A stretch of 64,000 nucleotides of DNA. Origin: Sphingomonas aurea (GTDB lineage Bacteria; Pseudomonadota; Alphaproteobacteria; Sphingomonadales; Sphingomonadaceae). The translations under genes and the position numbers were made by a program. The stretch is from assembly GCF_030678875.1 (NCBI RefSeq), contig NZ_JAUUDS010000008.1, positions 81,537-145,536 on the forward strand, written 5' to 3'. Position 1 is the first letter of the stretch; each line of letters opens with the position of its first letter. This document shows positions 1 through 9,218 of this stretch, in pieces. Below the pieces are notes generated by a model. It was not told the origin of the DNA and made no database searches. It was given only the letters and a program-made list of their open reading frames with translations.

Positions 1-174
1 GCCGCGGACTGGCGCGACATGACCGACCGCCCGATGACCGCGGAGCGCTGGGCCGGGATGGGCGGTTTCCTGCTGCGCCTGCCCGATGGCGAGCGGATGG
101 TGTATATCCGCATCGACCGCGGCGAGCGGCGCGTCACCCTCGCGCTGGCCGATATGTTGGAGAGCCGCCCATGA
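1..174 (+). CDS. C-terminal end of an unrecognised protein (partial)
   Basis: Reading frame 1 is open from the window edge to a TGA at 172-174, giving 57 residues that end in LADMLESRP. The stop overlaps the ATG of the trehalase gene as ATGA, so the two are probably one operon and translationally coupled. The visible piece is charged, rich in Arg and Asp, with no transmembrane segment. I do not recognise the family. The start and most of the protein lie outside the window. Confidence 0.6.
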   Translation, partial: AADWRDMTDRPMTAERWAGMGGFLLRLPDGERMVYIRIDRGERRVTLALADMLESRP

Positions 175-1694
175 CCGTCCGCCTGCTGCTCGCCGCCCTT
201 ATGCTGATCGCCGCCACCCCTTATCCGCCCTCTCCGCAACAGCGCTTCGGCGACCTGTTCCACGCGGTGCAGATGCGCAGCGTCTTTCCGGACGGAAAGA
301 CCTTCGTCGATGCCGTGCCCAAGGCGCCCGATGCCGAGATCATGGCCGCGTGGAAGCGATGCGGCTGCGGCGAGGACACTGCCGCACTGCGCCGCTTCGT
401 GCTGGCCCACTTCACCGTGCCTGAGAGCGCCTCGCCCCGGCAGCAGCCGCGCCGTGCGCTGGTCGAGCATATCGACCAGCTCTGGCCGCACCTGACCCGC
501 ACCACCACCAGGGTGCCGGCGGGATCGTCGGCGCTGACCCTGCCGCGCCCCTATGTCGTGCCCGGCGGGCGGTTCCGCGAGATGTATTACTGGGACAGCT
601 GGTTCTCGATGCTCGGCCTGCCGATCGCCGGGCGGCAGGATCTGGTCGAGAACATGGTCGTCGATTTCGGCAGCCTGATCGACCGCTACGGCCATATCCC
701 CAACGGCACGCGCACCTATTATCTCAGCCGCTCGCAGCCGCCTTTCTTCTACCTGATGGCCGGCATGTCGCGCGACGCGAAGACGCTGGCGACGCGGACG
801 CGGCAGATGCGCGCGGAGCACGACTTCTGGATGGCGGGCGCCGACGCGCTGAAGCCCGGCGCGCAGCACCGTCGCGTCGTGCGGCTGGCCGACGGGTCGC
901 TCCTCAACCGTTATTGGGACGATCGCGACGACCCGCGCGACGAGAGCTATCGCGAGGACGTGATGCTCGCCGACGCGACGCCGGATCGCGACCGGCACCA
1001 GCTGTTCCGCGACCTGCGCGCGGCGGCGGAGAGCGGCTGGGACTTCTCGTCGCGCTGGTTCGCCGACGGGCGCACGCTGGCGACGATCCGCACGACACGG
1101 CTGGTGCCGGTCGACCTCAACAGCCTGATGGTCGGGATGGAACGGGCGATCGCGGGCAATTGCCGGACGCTGGGCGACCGCGCCTGCGCCGCCGACTATA
1201 CCGCGCGCGCCGAGGCGCGGATCACGGCGATGCGGCGGCACCTGTGGAACGGGCGCTTCTTCGCCGACTTTGACCTCGACACCGGCAAGGCCAACGACCG
1301 TCCGACCGCGGCGATGGCGTTCGCGCTGTTTTCCCGCGTCGCCACCCCCGATCAGGCGCGCGCCACCGCCGCGGCGCTAGAGCCCCTGATCGGCGAGGGC
1401 GGGCTGTCGGCAACGCGGGTGCATAGTGGCCAGCAATGGGACGAGCCCAATGGCTGGGCGCCGCTCCAGTGGGTCGCGATCCAGGGCTTACGTGGCTATG
1501 GCGAAATGGCGCTGGCGAGTCGCATCCGCACCGGCTGGCTGGGCAGCGTCACGCGTGAGTATAACGCGTCGGGCAAGCTGCTCGAGAAATACGACGTGAT
1601 CGAGCGTCGGCCCGGCGGTGGTGGCGAATATCCGAACCAGGACGGGTTCGGCTGGACCAACGGCGTGACACGGATGCTGCTGGCGGAGAAGTGA
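171..1694 (+). CDS. treA: Periplasmic trehalase, GH37
   Basis: Hydrolyses trehalose to two glucose molecules in the periplasm. The 507-residue protein starts with a short hydrophobic signal-like segment (residues 3-17). Both GH37 signatures are visible: PGGRFREMYYWDSWF near residues 131-145 and QWDEPNGWAP near 422-431. By family knowledge the general acid is the Asp of GWDFSSRW (about D291) and the base the Glu of GGGGEYPNQDG (about E486). Length is typical for bacterial TreA. The start is set by the ATGA overlap with the upstream frame. It runs convergent with the cyo operon. Biosynthetic trehalose genes (TreS, GlgE) lie 25 kb away, so this enzyme probably salvages external trehalose. Confidence 0.95.
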   Translation: MTVRLLLAALMLIAATPYPPSPQQRFGDLFHAVQMRSVFPDGKTFVDAVPKAPDAEIMAAWKRCGCGEDTAALRRFVLAHFTVPESASPRQQPRRALVEHIDQLWPHLTRTTTRVPAGSSALTLPRPYVVPGGRFREMYYWDSWFSMLGLPIAGRQDLVENMVVDFGSLIDRYGHIPNGTRTYYLSRSQPPFFYLMAGMSRDAKTLATRTRQMRAEHDFWMAGADALKPGAQHRRVVRLADGSLLNRYWDDRDDPRDESYREDVMLADATPDRDRHQLFRDLRAAAESGWDFSSRWFADGRTLATIRTTRLVPVDLNSLMVGMERAIAGNCRTLGDRACAADYTARAEARITAMRRHLWNGRFFADFDLDTGKANDRPTAAMAFALFSRVATPDQARATAAALEPLIGEGGLSATRVHSGQQWDEPNGWAPLQWVAIQGLRGYGEMALASRIRTGWLGSVTREYNASGKLLEKYDVIERRPGGGGEYPNQDGFGWTNGVTRMLLAEK

Positions 1695-1704
1695 CCCCTT
1701 TTCT

Positions 1705-1725
1705 CCCCTCCTCCTCAGGGAGGGG
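1705..1725. terminator. Hairpin between convergent treA and cyoD
   Basis: A 7-bp GC-rich stem (cccctcc at 1705-1711 pairing with ggagggg at 1719-1725) with a 7-nt loop lies in the 41-bp gap between the convergent stops of treA and cyoD. No clear T-tract follows in either direction. A shared terminator is inferred from position. Confidence 0.4.
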
Positions 1726-1735
1726 CTTTCGAGCC

Positions 1736-2131
1736 CTATCGCTGCCGCATCAGCATCTCGCCCATCGGCATCAGGTTATGGTGCAGGTGCGCCATGATCC
1801 AGATCGACCCGATCAGCACCAGCGCCACGATCAGCACGCCGAACGCCAGCGCCAGCGTGTTGTTGGTATTGTCTGGCCCGGTGGTGATGTGCAGGAAGAA
1901 GACCAAGTGCACGCCCATCTGCGCCACCGCCAGCGCGATCAGCGCGACCGGGATGCCAGGGCCATAGATCAGGTTGGTCTGCACCGCCCAGAACGACGCC
2001 ACCGTCAATAATGCCGCCAATCCCAGCCCGATCGCGTAACCGCGGATGCCGCCGGCGATCGACTCGCGTTCGGACTCCTCACCGGGTGCCGTGTCGTCGG
2101 AGACATTGTCGAGATCGCGGCTTTCGGTCAT
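1736..2131 (-). CDS. cyoD: Cytochrome bo3 quinol oxidase subunit IV
   Basis: Small integral membrane subunit (131 aa) of the proton-pumping ubiquinol oxidase. It has a polar N-terminus followed by three hydrophobic segments, the usual CyoD/COX4_pro topology, with the family-like stretch VFFLHITTGPDNTNN between helices 2 and 3. It assists assembly of the binuclear centre and holds no cofactors. It is the last gene of cyoABCD and its start overlaps the end of cyoC by 4 nt. No cyoE (haem O synthase) follows; the next gene is the convergent trehalase. Confidence 0.9.
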   Translation of the reverse strand: MTESRDLDNVSDDTAPGEESERESIAGGIRGYAIGLGLAALLTVASFWAVQTNLIYGPGIPVALIALAVAQMGVHLVFFLHITTGPDNTNNTLALAFGVLIVALVLIGSIWIMAHLHHNLMPMGEMLMRQR

Positions 2132-2781
2132 GCGCCGGCTCCCAGCAGATAGACGACGGTGAACAGCGCCACCCAGATGATGTCGAGCGCGTGCCAGAAC
2201 AGGCTGAAACAGGCGATGCGGCGAAGGATATCCTCGCGAAACCCCTTGGCCCAGACCTGCGCCATCATGGTCGTCAGCCAGATCAGCCCCAGCGTGACGT
2301 GAAGGCCGTGGCAGCCGACGAGCGCGAAGAAGGCGGACAGGAACGCCGAGCGGCTCGGCCCCGCGCCCTCACCGATCAGGTGGGTGAACTCGTAGAGCTC
2401 GAGGCTCAGGAACGCCGCGCCGAGCAGCGCGGTGGCGGCCATCGCCACCTGGAACCAGCGGACATTGCGCGCGAACGCTGCGATCCCCGCCATGCCGCAT
2501 GCGAAGGACGACAGCAGCAGGAACGCGGTTTCCCACGCGACCAGCGGCAGCTCGAACACGTCGCGCCCGGCGGGGCCGCCCGCCGTCTCGCCGACCAGCA
2601 CCGCGTACGCCGCGAAGAAGCCGGCGAACATGATGAAGTCCGACAGCAGGAAGATCCAGAAGCCGTAGGCGACGACGATCCGCTTGGGCGCCGGCCCCTG
2701 CTCGTCGGCCGGCACCTCGCCGTGCCCCAGCTTGTTGGGGTCGCCGTGCTTGCTGCCCCCCGCCTTGTGGCCGCCGCTCAT
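2128..2781 (-). CDS. cyoC: Cytochrome bo3 quinol oxidase subunit III
   Basis: Subunit III (217 aa) of the haem-copper quinol oxidase, five predicted transmembrane helices. Family features include [20 protein letters not shown] at the first helix and [11 protein letters not shown] near residue 150. The N-terminal 25 residues are polar and rich in Gly, His and Lys. It contains no redox centre and stabilises subunit I. It overlaps cyoB upstream and cyoD downstream by 4 nt each, so all four genes are translationally coupled. Confidence 0.93.
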   Translation of the reverse strand: MSGGHKAGGSKHGDPNKLGHGEVPADEQGPAPKRIVVAYGFWIFLLSDFIMFAGFFAAYAVLVGETAGGPAGRDVFELPLVAWETAFLLLSSFACGMAGIAAFARNVRWFQVAMAATALLGAAFLSLELYEFTHLIGEGAGPSRSAFLSAFFALVGCHGLHVTLGLIWLTTMMAQVWAKGFREDILRRIACFSLFWHALDIIWVALFTVVYLLGAGA

Positions 2782-4787
2782 GCCAGCGCCTCGGGCGGCA
2801 GGTCGAGCAGCTTGGCCTTTGCCTCGCGGCGACGGCGGTCGCCCTCTTCCAGCTCGCTCGCGTGGATGTGGTATTCCGCCTCGTCACGCCAGGCGAAGAC
2901 GACGAAGGTCGCCCAGGCGCCCAGGAATCCCAGGATCACCATCCACCAGATGTGCCAGATCAGCGCGAAGCCCATGACGGTCGCGAAGAAGGCGGAGACG
3001 ATCCCGGTGGGCGAATTCTTCGGCATCTCGATATCGACATAGTCGGGCAGGTCGGACAGCCGCCGGTTCTCGCGCGCGGTCGATTTCAGCCCCCAATAGG
3101 CTTCCTCGCCGCGCACGTCGGGCAGTACCGCGAAGTTGAATACCGGCGGCGGCGAGGTCGTCGCCCATTCCAGCGTGCGTCCGTCCCACGGGTCGCCGGT
3201 GGTATCGGCCAGCGCATGCCGGTTGCGGATCGACACGGTGAACATGATGATCTGGCATAGGATGCCGCAGGCGATCAGCGCGGCCCCCCCGGCCGCGGCG
3301 ATCAGCCAAGGCTGCCATTCGGGCACGTCGTAATGACCCAGCCGCCGCGTCATTCCCATCAGCCCGAGCACGTAGAGCGGCATGAAGGCGAGATAGAAGC
3401 CGGTGATCCAGAACCAGAAGCTCCGCTTGCCCCACGTCTCGTCCAGCGTGAAGCCGAACGCCTTGGGCCACCAATAGGTCACCCCCGCGAACGCGCCGAA
3501 CAGCACGGCCGGGATGACGATGTTGTGGAAATGCGCGACCAGGAACAACGAGTTGTGCAGCACGAAGTCGGCCGGCGGCACCGCCAGCAGCACGCCGGTC
3601 ATTCCGCCAATCACGAAGGTGACGACGAACCCCAGCGACCACAGCATCATCGAGGTGTAGCGGATGCGCCCGCCATACATGGTGAAGATCCAGTTGAAGA
3701 CCTTCACCCCCGTCGGCACCGCGATAATCATCGTCGTTATGCCGAAGAAGCCGTTGACGTCGGCGCCCGCCCCCATGGTGAAGAAATGGTGGAGCCACAC
3801 CATGAAAGACAACAGGCAGATCGCCATCGTCGCGACGATCATCGACCGGTATCCGAACAGCGGCTTGCCCGAAAAGGTCGAGATCACCTCGCTGAACACG
3901 CCGAACACCGGCAGCACCAGGATATAGACTTCCGGATGGCCCCAGGCCCAGATCAGGTTCACGAACATCATCTGGTTGCCGCCAGCCTCGTTCGTGAAGA
4001 AGTGGAAGCCGAGGTAGCGGTCCAGCGTCAGCATCGCCAGGGTCGCAGTCAGGATCGGAAAGGCGGCGACGATCAGCAGGTTGGTCGCCAGCGACGTCCA
4101 GCAGAACATCGGCATCCGGGTATAGCCCATGCCAGGCGCCCGCATCTTCAGGATGGTCGTGACGAGATTGACGCCCGACAAGAGCGTTCCCACACCCGAA
4201 ATCTGTAGCGCCCACAGATAGTAATCGACGCCGACACCGGGCGAGAAGCGCAACTCGGACAGCGGCGGGTAGACGACCCATCCCGTCTTGGCGAATTCGC
4301 CGATCACCAGGCTCATATTGACCAGCAGCGCGCCGACCGCGGTCAGCCAGAAGCTGACCGAATTGAGCGTCGGAAACGCCACGTCGCGCACGCCCAGCTG
4401 CAGCGGCAGCGCGAAGTTCATCAGCCCGATCATGAAAGGCATCGCCACGAAGAAGATCATGATGACGCCGTGCGCGGTGAAGATCTGGTCGTAATGCTCG
4501 GGCGGCAGGTATCCGGGCGAATTATACGCGATCGCCTGCTGCGTCCGCATCAGGATCGCATCGGAAAAGCCGCGCAGCAGCATCACCGCCGCCAGCACGC
4601 AGTACATCACGCCGATCCGCTTGTGGTCGACGGACGTGATCCACTCGCGCCACAGATAGGGGAAATAACCCCGTCGCCAGGTCCAGCCGAGCACGCCGCA
4701 GATCACCAGCGCGACCACGCCCGACGCGATGATCGGCAGCGGGTTGGCCAAAGGAATCGAGTCCCAGCCGAGCTTGCCGAGCATCAC
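2778..4787 (-). CDS. cyoB: Cytochrome bo3 quinol oxidase subunit I
   Basis: Catalytic subunit (669 aa) that oxidises ubiquinol, reduces O2 and pumps protons. All metal-binding landmarks are visible: [11 protein letters not shown] (low-spin haem His), [14 protein letters not shown] (CuB His with the cross-linked Tyr), LHHFFTMG (two CuB His) and VAHFHNIV (high- and low-spin haem His). The extra N- and C-terminal helices around the 12-helix core match CyoB rather than the shorter aa3 CoxA. It overlaps cyoA by 4 nt and cyoC by 4 nt. Confidence 0.97.
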   Translation of the reverse strand: MMLGKLGWDSIPLANPLPIIASGVVALVICGVLGWTWRRGYFPYLWREWITSVDHKRIGVMYCVLAAVMLLRGFSDAILMRTQQAIAYNSPGYLPPEHYDQIFTAHGVIMIFFVAMPFMIGLMNFALPLQLGVRDVAFPTLNSVSFWLTAVGALLVNMSLVIGEFAKTGWVVYPPLSELRFSPGVGVDYYLWALQISGVGTLLSGVNLVTTILKMRAPGMGYTRMPMFCWTSLATNLLIVAAFPILTATLAMLTLDRYLGFHFFTNEAGGNQMMFVNLIWAWGHPEVYILVLPVFGVFSEVISTFSGKPLFGYRSMIVATMAICLLSFMVWLHHFFTMGAGADVNGFFGITTMIIAVPTGVKVFNWIFTMYGGRIRYTSMMLWSLGFVVTFVIGGMTGVLLAVPPADFVLHNSLFLVAHFHNIVIPAVLFGAFAGVTYWWPKAFGFTLDETWGKRSFWFWITGFYLAFMPLYVLGLMGMTRRLGHYDVPEWQPWLIAAAGGAALIACGILCQIIMFTVSIRNRHALADTTGDPWDGRTLEWATTSPPPVFNFAVLPDVRGEEAYWGLKSTARENRRLSDLPDYVDIEMPKNSPTGIVSAFFATVMGFALIWHIWWMVILGFLGAWATFVVFAWRDEAEYHIHASELEEGDRRRREAKAKLLDLPPEALA

Positions 4788-5656
4788 TTGTTCTCCCGGC
4801 CAGCGGCCTGAGTCTCTTTGTGCGCCGGCACGCCCGATTGGGCGACGACGCGGTCGTACAATCCCGGCAACACGGCGCGGTAGGCGATGGGCGTCACGTT
4901 GCCCTTCGCCCGGGCCAATTGCATGAAGCCGGGTCCGTCGAGCACTAGCCCGCCGCCGCCACGCGTGGCGCCCACCCAGGCGGCGAACTGCGCCGGCGGC
5001 ACCGCGTCGACCGCGAATCCCATGTCGGCGAACCCCTCGCCGCTATAATGCGCGGACAGGCCCCTGAACTGGCCGGGCCGGTCCGCCTGCAGGTGCAGCT
5101 TCGAATCCATTCCCGCCATCGCGTAGATCTGGCTGCCGAGCTGCGGCACGAAGAAGCTGTTCATCACCGTGCCGCTGGTGATGCGAAAGGCGATCGGCGT
5201 GCCCGCGGGGATGACCAGCCGGTTGACCGTCGCCACGCCCTGTTCGGGATAGATGAACAGCCATTTCCAGTCGAGCGCGACCACCTGCACCGTCACTGGC
5301 TTCACCCGCGAATCGAGCGGCCGCTCGGGCGCCAGCTGGTGGCTGCCGATCCAGGTGATGCCGCCGATGAAAATCACGACCAGCGCCGGGATCGACCACA
5401 CCAGCAATTCCAGCCGCCCCGAATAGGACCATTCGGGCAGATAGGTCGCGCGTTTGTTCCCAGCCCGGAACCACCAGGCGGTGGCAAGCGCGACGACGAT
5501 CGTCGGCACGACGATGCCCAGCATGATGACCAGCGCGTTGAGCAGGATGGTCCGCTCACCCGCCGCCACCGGCCCGGCCGGATCGAGTACGCCCGCCGAA
5601 CAGCCGGCAAGCGCCAGCGCGGCAAGGAGAATGAGGCGGAAGCGAAGCCTGGTCAC
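4784..5656 (-). CDS. cyoA: Cytochrome bo3 quinol oxidase subunit II (lipoprotein)
   Basis: Subunit II (290 aa). A signal peptide ends in a lipobox (ALALAGC), followed by two transmembrane helices and a periplasmic cupredoxin domain. The CuA-ligand Cys residues of cytochrome c oxidases are absent: the corresponding stretch reads [13 protein letters not shown], which marks a quinol oxidase. I chose the GTG at 5656. The frame stays open to 5749, but those 31 extra residues are Arg-rich, precede the signal peptide and would leave only 6 bp to the divergent citE-like gene. First gene of cyoABCD. Confidence 0.93.
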   Translation of the reverse strand: MTRLRFRLILLAALALAGCSAGVLDPAGPVAAGERTILLNALVIMLGIVVPTIVVALATAWWFRAGNKRATYLPEWSYSGRLELLVWSIPALVVIFIGGITWIGSHQLAPERPLDSRVKPVTVQVVALDWKWLFIYPEQGVATVNRLVIPAGTPIAFRITSGTVMNSFFVPQLGSQIYAMAGMDSKLHLQADRPGQFRGLSAHYSGEGFADMGFAVDAVPPAQFAAWVGATRGGGGLVLDGPGFMQLARAKGNVTPIAYRAVLPGLYDRVVAQSGVPAHKETQAAGRENK

Positions 5657-5755
5657 AGCGCGGACGCTACGCGCTCTCGCAGGGACAGGCCATCGCGAAT
5701 TGGCGCGATAGCGATTTGGGTTGCAGCCGGGCCGCGACCCCCGCCACATGCCGCG
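5657..5755. promoter_or_regulatory. Divergent promoter region between cyoA and citE-like gene
   Basis: This 99-bp divergent gap must hold the promoters of the cyo operon and of the citE-like gene. The one symmetric feature I see is tcgcg-N6-cgcga at 5693-5708, a possible operator. I cannot name a regulator or assign -35/-10 boxes with confidence. Confidence 0.3.
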
Positions 5756-6628
5756 ATGACCGCCGACGCCACTCTGCTCCGCCCCCTCCCGCGCAGACGC
5801 CGAAGCGCGCTGTTCATGCCTGCCTCGAACCCGCGTGCGGTCGAGAAGGCGCGGCAGCTGCCCTGCGACGTCGTGATCCTCGACCTGGAAGATGCGGTCG
5901 CGCCCGATCGCAAGGTGGCGGCGCGCGATACGGCGGTCGCCGCACTGGCTGCGGGCGGCTTTGGCGGGCGCGAGCTGGTCGTGCGGGTCAATGCCGGCGA
6001 CACGGTATGGGCGGCGGCCGATCTCGCCGCGCTCGCCGCCGCGCCGGTCGATGCGGTCCTGCTGCCCAAGGTCGGCAGCGTCGCCGACGTGGCGACCGCG
6101 CGCGCGCGGATCGGCGCGGATGGTCCAGCGCTCTGGGCAATGATCGAGAGCGCCCGCGGGCTGCTCGCGCTACCGGCGCTGGCGGATGCCGCCGAAGGGC
6201 TTGGGCTGACCGCACTGGTCGCCGGCACTAACGACCTCGCGATCGATCTCAGCTGCCGGCCGGATACGGCGCGGACGCCACTGCTGCCTGCGCTGGCGCA
6301 GATCGTCGCCGGCGCGCGGGCGGGCGGCATGGCGGCGCTGGACGGCGTGCTCAACGTCACCGACGACGCCGAGCGGCTCGCCGCTGAGTGTGCACAAGGG
6401 GCGATGTGGGGCTTCGATGGCAAGACCCTGATCCACCCCGCCCAGATCGCCACCGCCAACACGGCGTTCGGGCCAGACCCCGAAACGCTGGAATGGGCGC
6501 GCCGCGTCATCGCCCTCTTTGCCGACCCTGCCACTGCTGATCGCGGCGCGGTCGCGATGGACGGGGCGATGGTCGAGCGGCTTCACCTGGAGCAGGCCGA
6601 GCGGATCGTGGCGATGGCGGACGGCTAG
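5756..6628 (+). CDS. CitE-like HpcH/HpaI aldolase family lyase
   Basis: 290-residue TIM-barrel protein of the citrate lyase beta subunit / malyl-CoA lyase family, expected to cleave or hydrolyse a beta-hydroxyacyl-CoA such as malyl-CoA or citramalyl-CoA. Visible family motifs are SALFMPASNPRAVEKA at the N-terminus, VILDLEDAVAPDRK (metal-ligand acid), VRVNA, a substrate-site Glu in AMIESARG, and FDGKTLIHPAQI towards the C-terminus. It stands alone, without citD or citF, so classical citrate fermentation is unlikely. The exact substrate cannot be read from sequence. ATG 5756 gives the start where family similarity begins. Confidence 0.85.
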   Translation: MTADATLLRPLPRRRRSALFMPASNPRAVEKARQLPCDVVILDLEDAVAPDRKVAARDTAVAALAAGGFGGRELVVRVNAGDTVWAAADLAALAAAPVDAVLLPKVGSVADVATARARIGADGPALWAMIESARGLLALPALADAAEGLGLTALVAGTNDLAIDLSCRPDTARTPLLPALAQIVAGARAGGMAALDGVLNVTDDAERLAAECAQGAMWGFDGKTLIHPAQIATANTAFGPDPETLEWARRVIALFADPATADRGAVAMDGAMVERLHLEQAERIVAMADG

Positions 6629-6663
6629 CGTCTGATCCACTCGGATTGAACCAGCCACTTTGG

Positions 6664-6765
6664 CTCCCCGGCGCAGGCCGGGGCCCAGTTGGGAAAGCCG
6701 TCGTGACGACGTGCAACGCGCTTCATCACCATCCTCCCAACTGGGCCCCGGCCTCCGCCGGGGAG
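6664..6765. repeat. Long inverted repeat (31-bp arms, 40-nt spacer)
   Basis: The arm at 6664-6694 (starting ctccccggcgcaggccgggg) is repeated in inverted orientation at 6735-6765 with a single mismatch. A degraded relative, including part of the spacer, sits at 60431-60526. It lies just after the citE-like gene and could also act as a terminator, but recurrence points to a dispersed palindromic element. Confidence 0.75.
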
Positions 6766-6815
6766 GGCTCCAGTTTCGGTGAATCACGTCCTAGCTGTGG
6801 AGCCTCAACACGTTT

Positions 6816-6944
6816 TTAGTCCGGCTGACTGAGCCGACTGATGGGTGTTTTGGAGTGTCGGCTGCCATGCGGGCGATGCCAGCTGTAGTTGTGCAGCCAG
6901 GGTTCGAGAGCGTCCTTGCGGTGCTTCGACGCGGCGTCAGCGCA
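6816..6944 (-). pseudogene. IS481-family transposase C-terminal remnant
   Basis: The minus strand from 6944 down to a TAA at 6816-6818 encodes about 42 residues ending ...WLHNYSWHRPHGSRHSKTPI and then SRLSQPD. This matches the C-terminal end of IS481-type (rve-core) transposases, typically WLxxYNWxRPHxxLGxxPPxSRL. The catalytic DDE core and the rest of the gene are missing, with no terminal inverted repeats. After the stop the family-like tail continues (KRVEAPQL), so the stop itself may be a mutation. It is an old transposition scar in the 420-bp gap between the citE-like gene and the DUF4142 gene. Confidence 0.65.
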
Positions 6945-6962
6945 CGACGGGGAAATCATGGG

Positions 6963-6980
6963 TTCCCGCTTTCGCGGGAA
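6963..6980. repeat. Short REP-like hairpin
   Basis: ttcccgctttcgcgggaa forms a 7-bp stem with a 4-nt loop and resembles half of the dispersed 'cccgcgaaggcggg' palindrome found at several other sites in the window. It sits 70 bp downstream of the DUF4142 gene stop. Confidence 0.4.
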
Positions 6981-7050
6981 CACGCGGGAGCGGACACCAT
7001 GAAGGCATGCGAGGGAGCGGCACGACGACCGCTGGCCGCCCCCTACGCGA

Positions 7051-7539
7051 TTACATACCTTCGACGTGCTGCAGATGCCCCTGCACCACCGGCACGATGC
7101 TCGTCGCGACCGCCTTCAGCGGCGCCGAGGTGCCGTTGGCCGAGTAGCTCTGGTGCAGCTGCAACGCCATCTGGTGGGCGGTCTTCTGCTGCTGGACGTA
7201 CAGCCGGTCGCGTGCCTCTCCCTTGGCGGCGCGCAGCGCGGCGATGTTGCGGGCCTGCATCGGCTCCAGCTTGGGCGGCGGCACCATGATGCCGGCCTGC
7301 TTGGCGGCGGCCTTCACGTCGGCCGTGCTCTTGGTGTGATCGGCGATCATCTGGTTGGCGAAGTCGCGCAGTCCTGCATTCTGCGTGGTCGCCAGCACCA
7401 GCTGGCTCGACTGCCGCTCGTACAGGTCGCTGGCGCCCGCCTTGGCGACATAGGTCTTGGCAGCCATCGGCTGGGCGGCGGCCGGACCGGCCACCACGAC
7501 GGCGGCGACGATGGCGATCGGCGCAAGGAATCGGTTCAT
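7051..7539 (-). CDS. DUF4142 domain protein, exported
   Basis: 162-residue protein with a Sec-type signal peptide (MNRFLAPIAIVAAVVVAGPAAAQ) and one DUF4142 domain, a helical ferritin-like fold. Characteristic stretches are YVAKAGASDLYERQSSQLVL, LRDFANQMIADHTKST and the C-terminal helix with VQGHLQHVEGM. The family is common in alphaproteobacterial periplasms and is often linked with stress, but its biochemical function is not established. It is separated by 111 bp from the lipoprotein gene upstream and appears monocistronic. Confidence 0.85.
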   Translation of the reverse strand: MNRFLAPIAIVAAVVVAGPAAAQPMAAKTYVAKAGASDLYERQSSQLVLATTQNAGLRDFANQMIADHTKSTADVKAAAKQAGIMVPPPKLEPMQARNIAALRAAKGEARDRLYVQQQKTAHQMALQLHQSYSANGTSAPLKAVATSIVPVVQGHLQHVEGM

Positions 7540-7650
7540 AGTCGGTCTCTCCTGTTCGCCCCCCGGCCACGCGCGACAAGCGCGCGACGGTGACGACCGT
7601 TCCCGGCAAAGGCGGAGAAACCTCTCTATTTCAGAGTGACTTAATCTGGA

Positions 7651-8247
7651 TCAGCGGCCAACCCAGTCGGCGACCTCGCCGGCGACCTGATTGGCCGCTT
7701 GGTTGATCGCCGGGCCGACGCTGGCGGCGTCGATCGCAGGCACGGGCACGCGGGCCTCGAACCGGCGCTTCTCGGTCGTCGGCGTGCCCGTGCGCGACAG
7801 CGATGCGTCGAACGTCACCACCGCCTCGCGCGCCGTCGCGTCGAGCCCGAAGTTGCGCAGCTCGCCGTCGAGCTGGTCGTTGCTCTCGCCGACCGCCTGA
7901 ACCTGACTGACGACGACGCGGCCGGTCTTGGCAGCCAGCGTGTCGGACATCAGTCGCGCGAACAGCCGCGCCGGCGGCTCCGACCACTGCGCGTCCTTGA
8001 CATAGGCCAGGCTCGTCGCGCTGGTCCGCACCGGCACCCGCGCCACCGCCAGTGCCGCCGGGACGACGGGCACCGTCACCACGATCGCCTTGGCGGTCGC
8101 GCTGCTCTGGTCCTGTCCGACCGGCACCGTCGCGGTCGGGCTGAGCGTCAGCAGCGTGCTGGGCGGCTTGGCGCCGAAGCTGATGCAGCCGGCCAGCGGC
8201 AGCACCGCCAGCAGGACGGCCGAACGACGGAGGGCAGGCTTCTTCAT
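7651..8247 (-). CDS. PqiC/MlaA-type ABC transport auxiliary lipoprotein
   Basis: 198-residue outer-membrane lipoprotein predicted from a signal peptide with lipobox LPLAGC near residue 21 and the ABC-type transport auxiliary (PqiC-like) domain. It is the last gene of the MCE operon and is thought to be the outer-membrane partner receiving or donating lipid to the MlaD-like MCE protein. I chose ATG 8247 because GAGG lies 7-8 nt upstream. An in-frame GTG at 8259 overlaps the mlaD stop (GTGA) and would add four residues. Confidence 0.8.
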   Translation of the reverse strand: MKKPALRRSAVLLAVLPLAGCISFGAKPPSTLLTLSPTATVPVGQDQSSATAKAIVVTVPVVPAALAVARVPVRTSATSLAYVKDAQWSEPPARLFARLMSDTLAAKTGRVVVSQVQAVGESNDQLDGELRNFGLDATAREAVVTFDASLSRTGTPTTEKRRFEARVPVPAIDAASVGPAINQAANQVAGEVADWVGR

Positions 8248-8255
8248 GGCGGTCC

Positions 8256-9218
8256 TCACTTACCCTTGTAATCCGGCAGCTTCTGCGACCCGATCAGCGA
8301 CCCGGCGCCGCCCTGATCGACCTTCTCCGCGACCGACGACAGCGCGGCGGCGGTGGTGCGCAGGTCGCGCACCAGCCGGTTCGCCTCCGGAATCGTCTGG
8401 CGCGAGAAGGTCTGGAGGCCCGGCCGCGCGTCGCCGATCGCCGCGTTCAGCGTCTCTGCCGATTTCTGGGCAGAGGTGATCGCCTTGTTCAGGTTCTGGA
8501 TCGTCGGCTGGATGTCGTTGGCCAGCACGCCGTTGGTGGTCGCGGCCAGCTGGCCGATCTGTTGCGACGCCTCGCCCGCCTGCTGGATGGCGATGCGGGT
8601 CTGCGCCAGCGTCGCCGCGATCTCGGGCCCGCGATCGGCCAGCGCGTCGGTCAGTCGGTTGGTATTCTCCAGGATGCCGGCGATCGATGCCTGGTTGCGA
8701 TCGGTCAGCAGGCCGGTCAGCCGCTCGGTCAGCGTCGACAGTCGCTCCAGCAGCTGCGGCGCGGAGTTCAGGATCGCGCCCAGGCCGCCCTGCTTGGTTG
8801 GGATCACCGGCACGCCGTACGGACAGACGCTTGTGGCGTTACCGTCCGGGCAGACGATCGGCGCGGCGCCCTTTCGCGCGCCGTCGAGCGAAACGGTGCT
8901 GGTGCCGGTGAAGCTGCCGACCACGGTCGCGGTCGTGCCCGCCAGCACCGGGGTATCGTCGTTGACGCTGATCCGCACCCGCACGAACTGCGGGTCGACC
9001 GGCCACAGCGCGATCTGCTTCACCTGCCCCGACGGCACACCCGAATAGGTGACCGCCGACCCGCGCGCGAGCCCGTCGACCGACTGGCGGAAGAAGATGT
9101 CATATTCCTTCTCCGACGTGCCACCCAGCCGGGCGATCCAGACGGTGAAGAGCGCGAGCACGGCCAGCAGGATCAGCACGACGGCGCCGACCAGGACGTG
9201 GTTGGAGCGGGTTTCCAT
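8256..9218 (-). CDS. mlaD: MCE (MlaD-type) lipid-binding protein
   Basis: 320-residue single-pass inner-membrane protein: TM helix at about residues 8-29, then an MCE domain (YDIFFRQSVDGLARGSAVTY onward) and a long helical C-terminal region (QTRIAIQQAGEASQQIGQLA). In the Mla system, MlaD hexamers in the periplasm shuttle phospholipids between membranes. It is longer than E. coli MlaD (183 aa) and so resembles the longer MCE proteins of alphaproteobacteria, which have an extended helical tail. It sits between mlaF (1-nt overlap) and the auxiliary lipoprotein gene. Confidence 0.88.
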   Translation of the reverse strand: METRSNHVLVGAVVLILLAVLALFTVWIARLGGTSEKEYDIFFRQSVDGLARGSAVTYSGVPSGQVKQIALWPVDPQFVRVRISVNDDTPVLAGTTATVVGSFTGTSTVSLDGARKGAAPIVCPDGNATSVCPYGVPVIPTKQGGLGAILNSAPQLLERLSTLTERLTGLLTDRNQASIAGILENTNRLTDALADRGPEIAATLAQTRIAIQQAGEASQQIGQLAATTNGVLANDIQPTIQNLNKAITSAQKSAETLNAAIGDARPGLQTFSRQTIPEANRLVRDLRTTAAALSSVAEKVDQGGAGSLIGSQKLPDYKGK

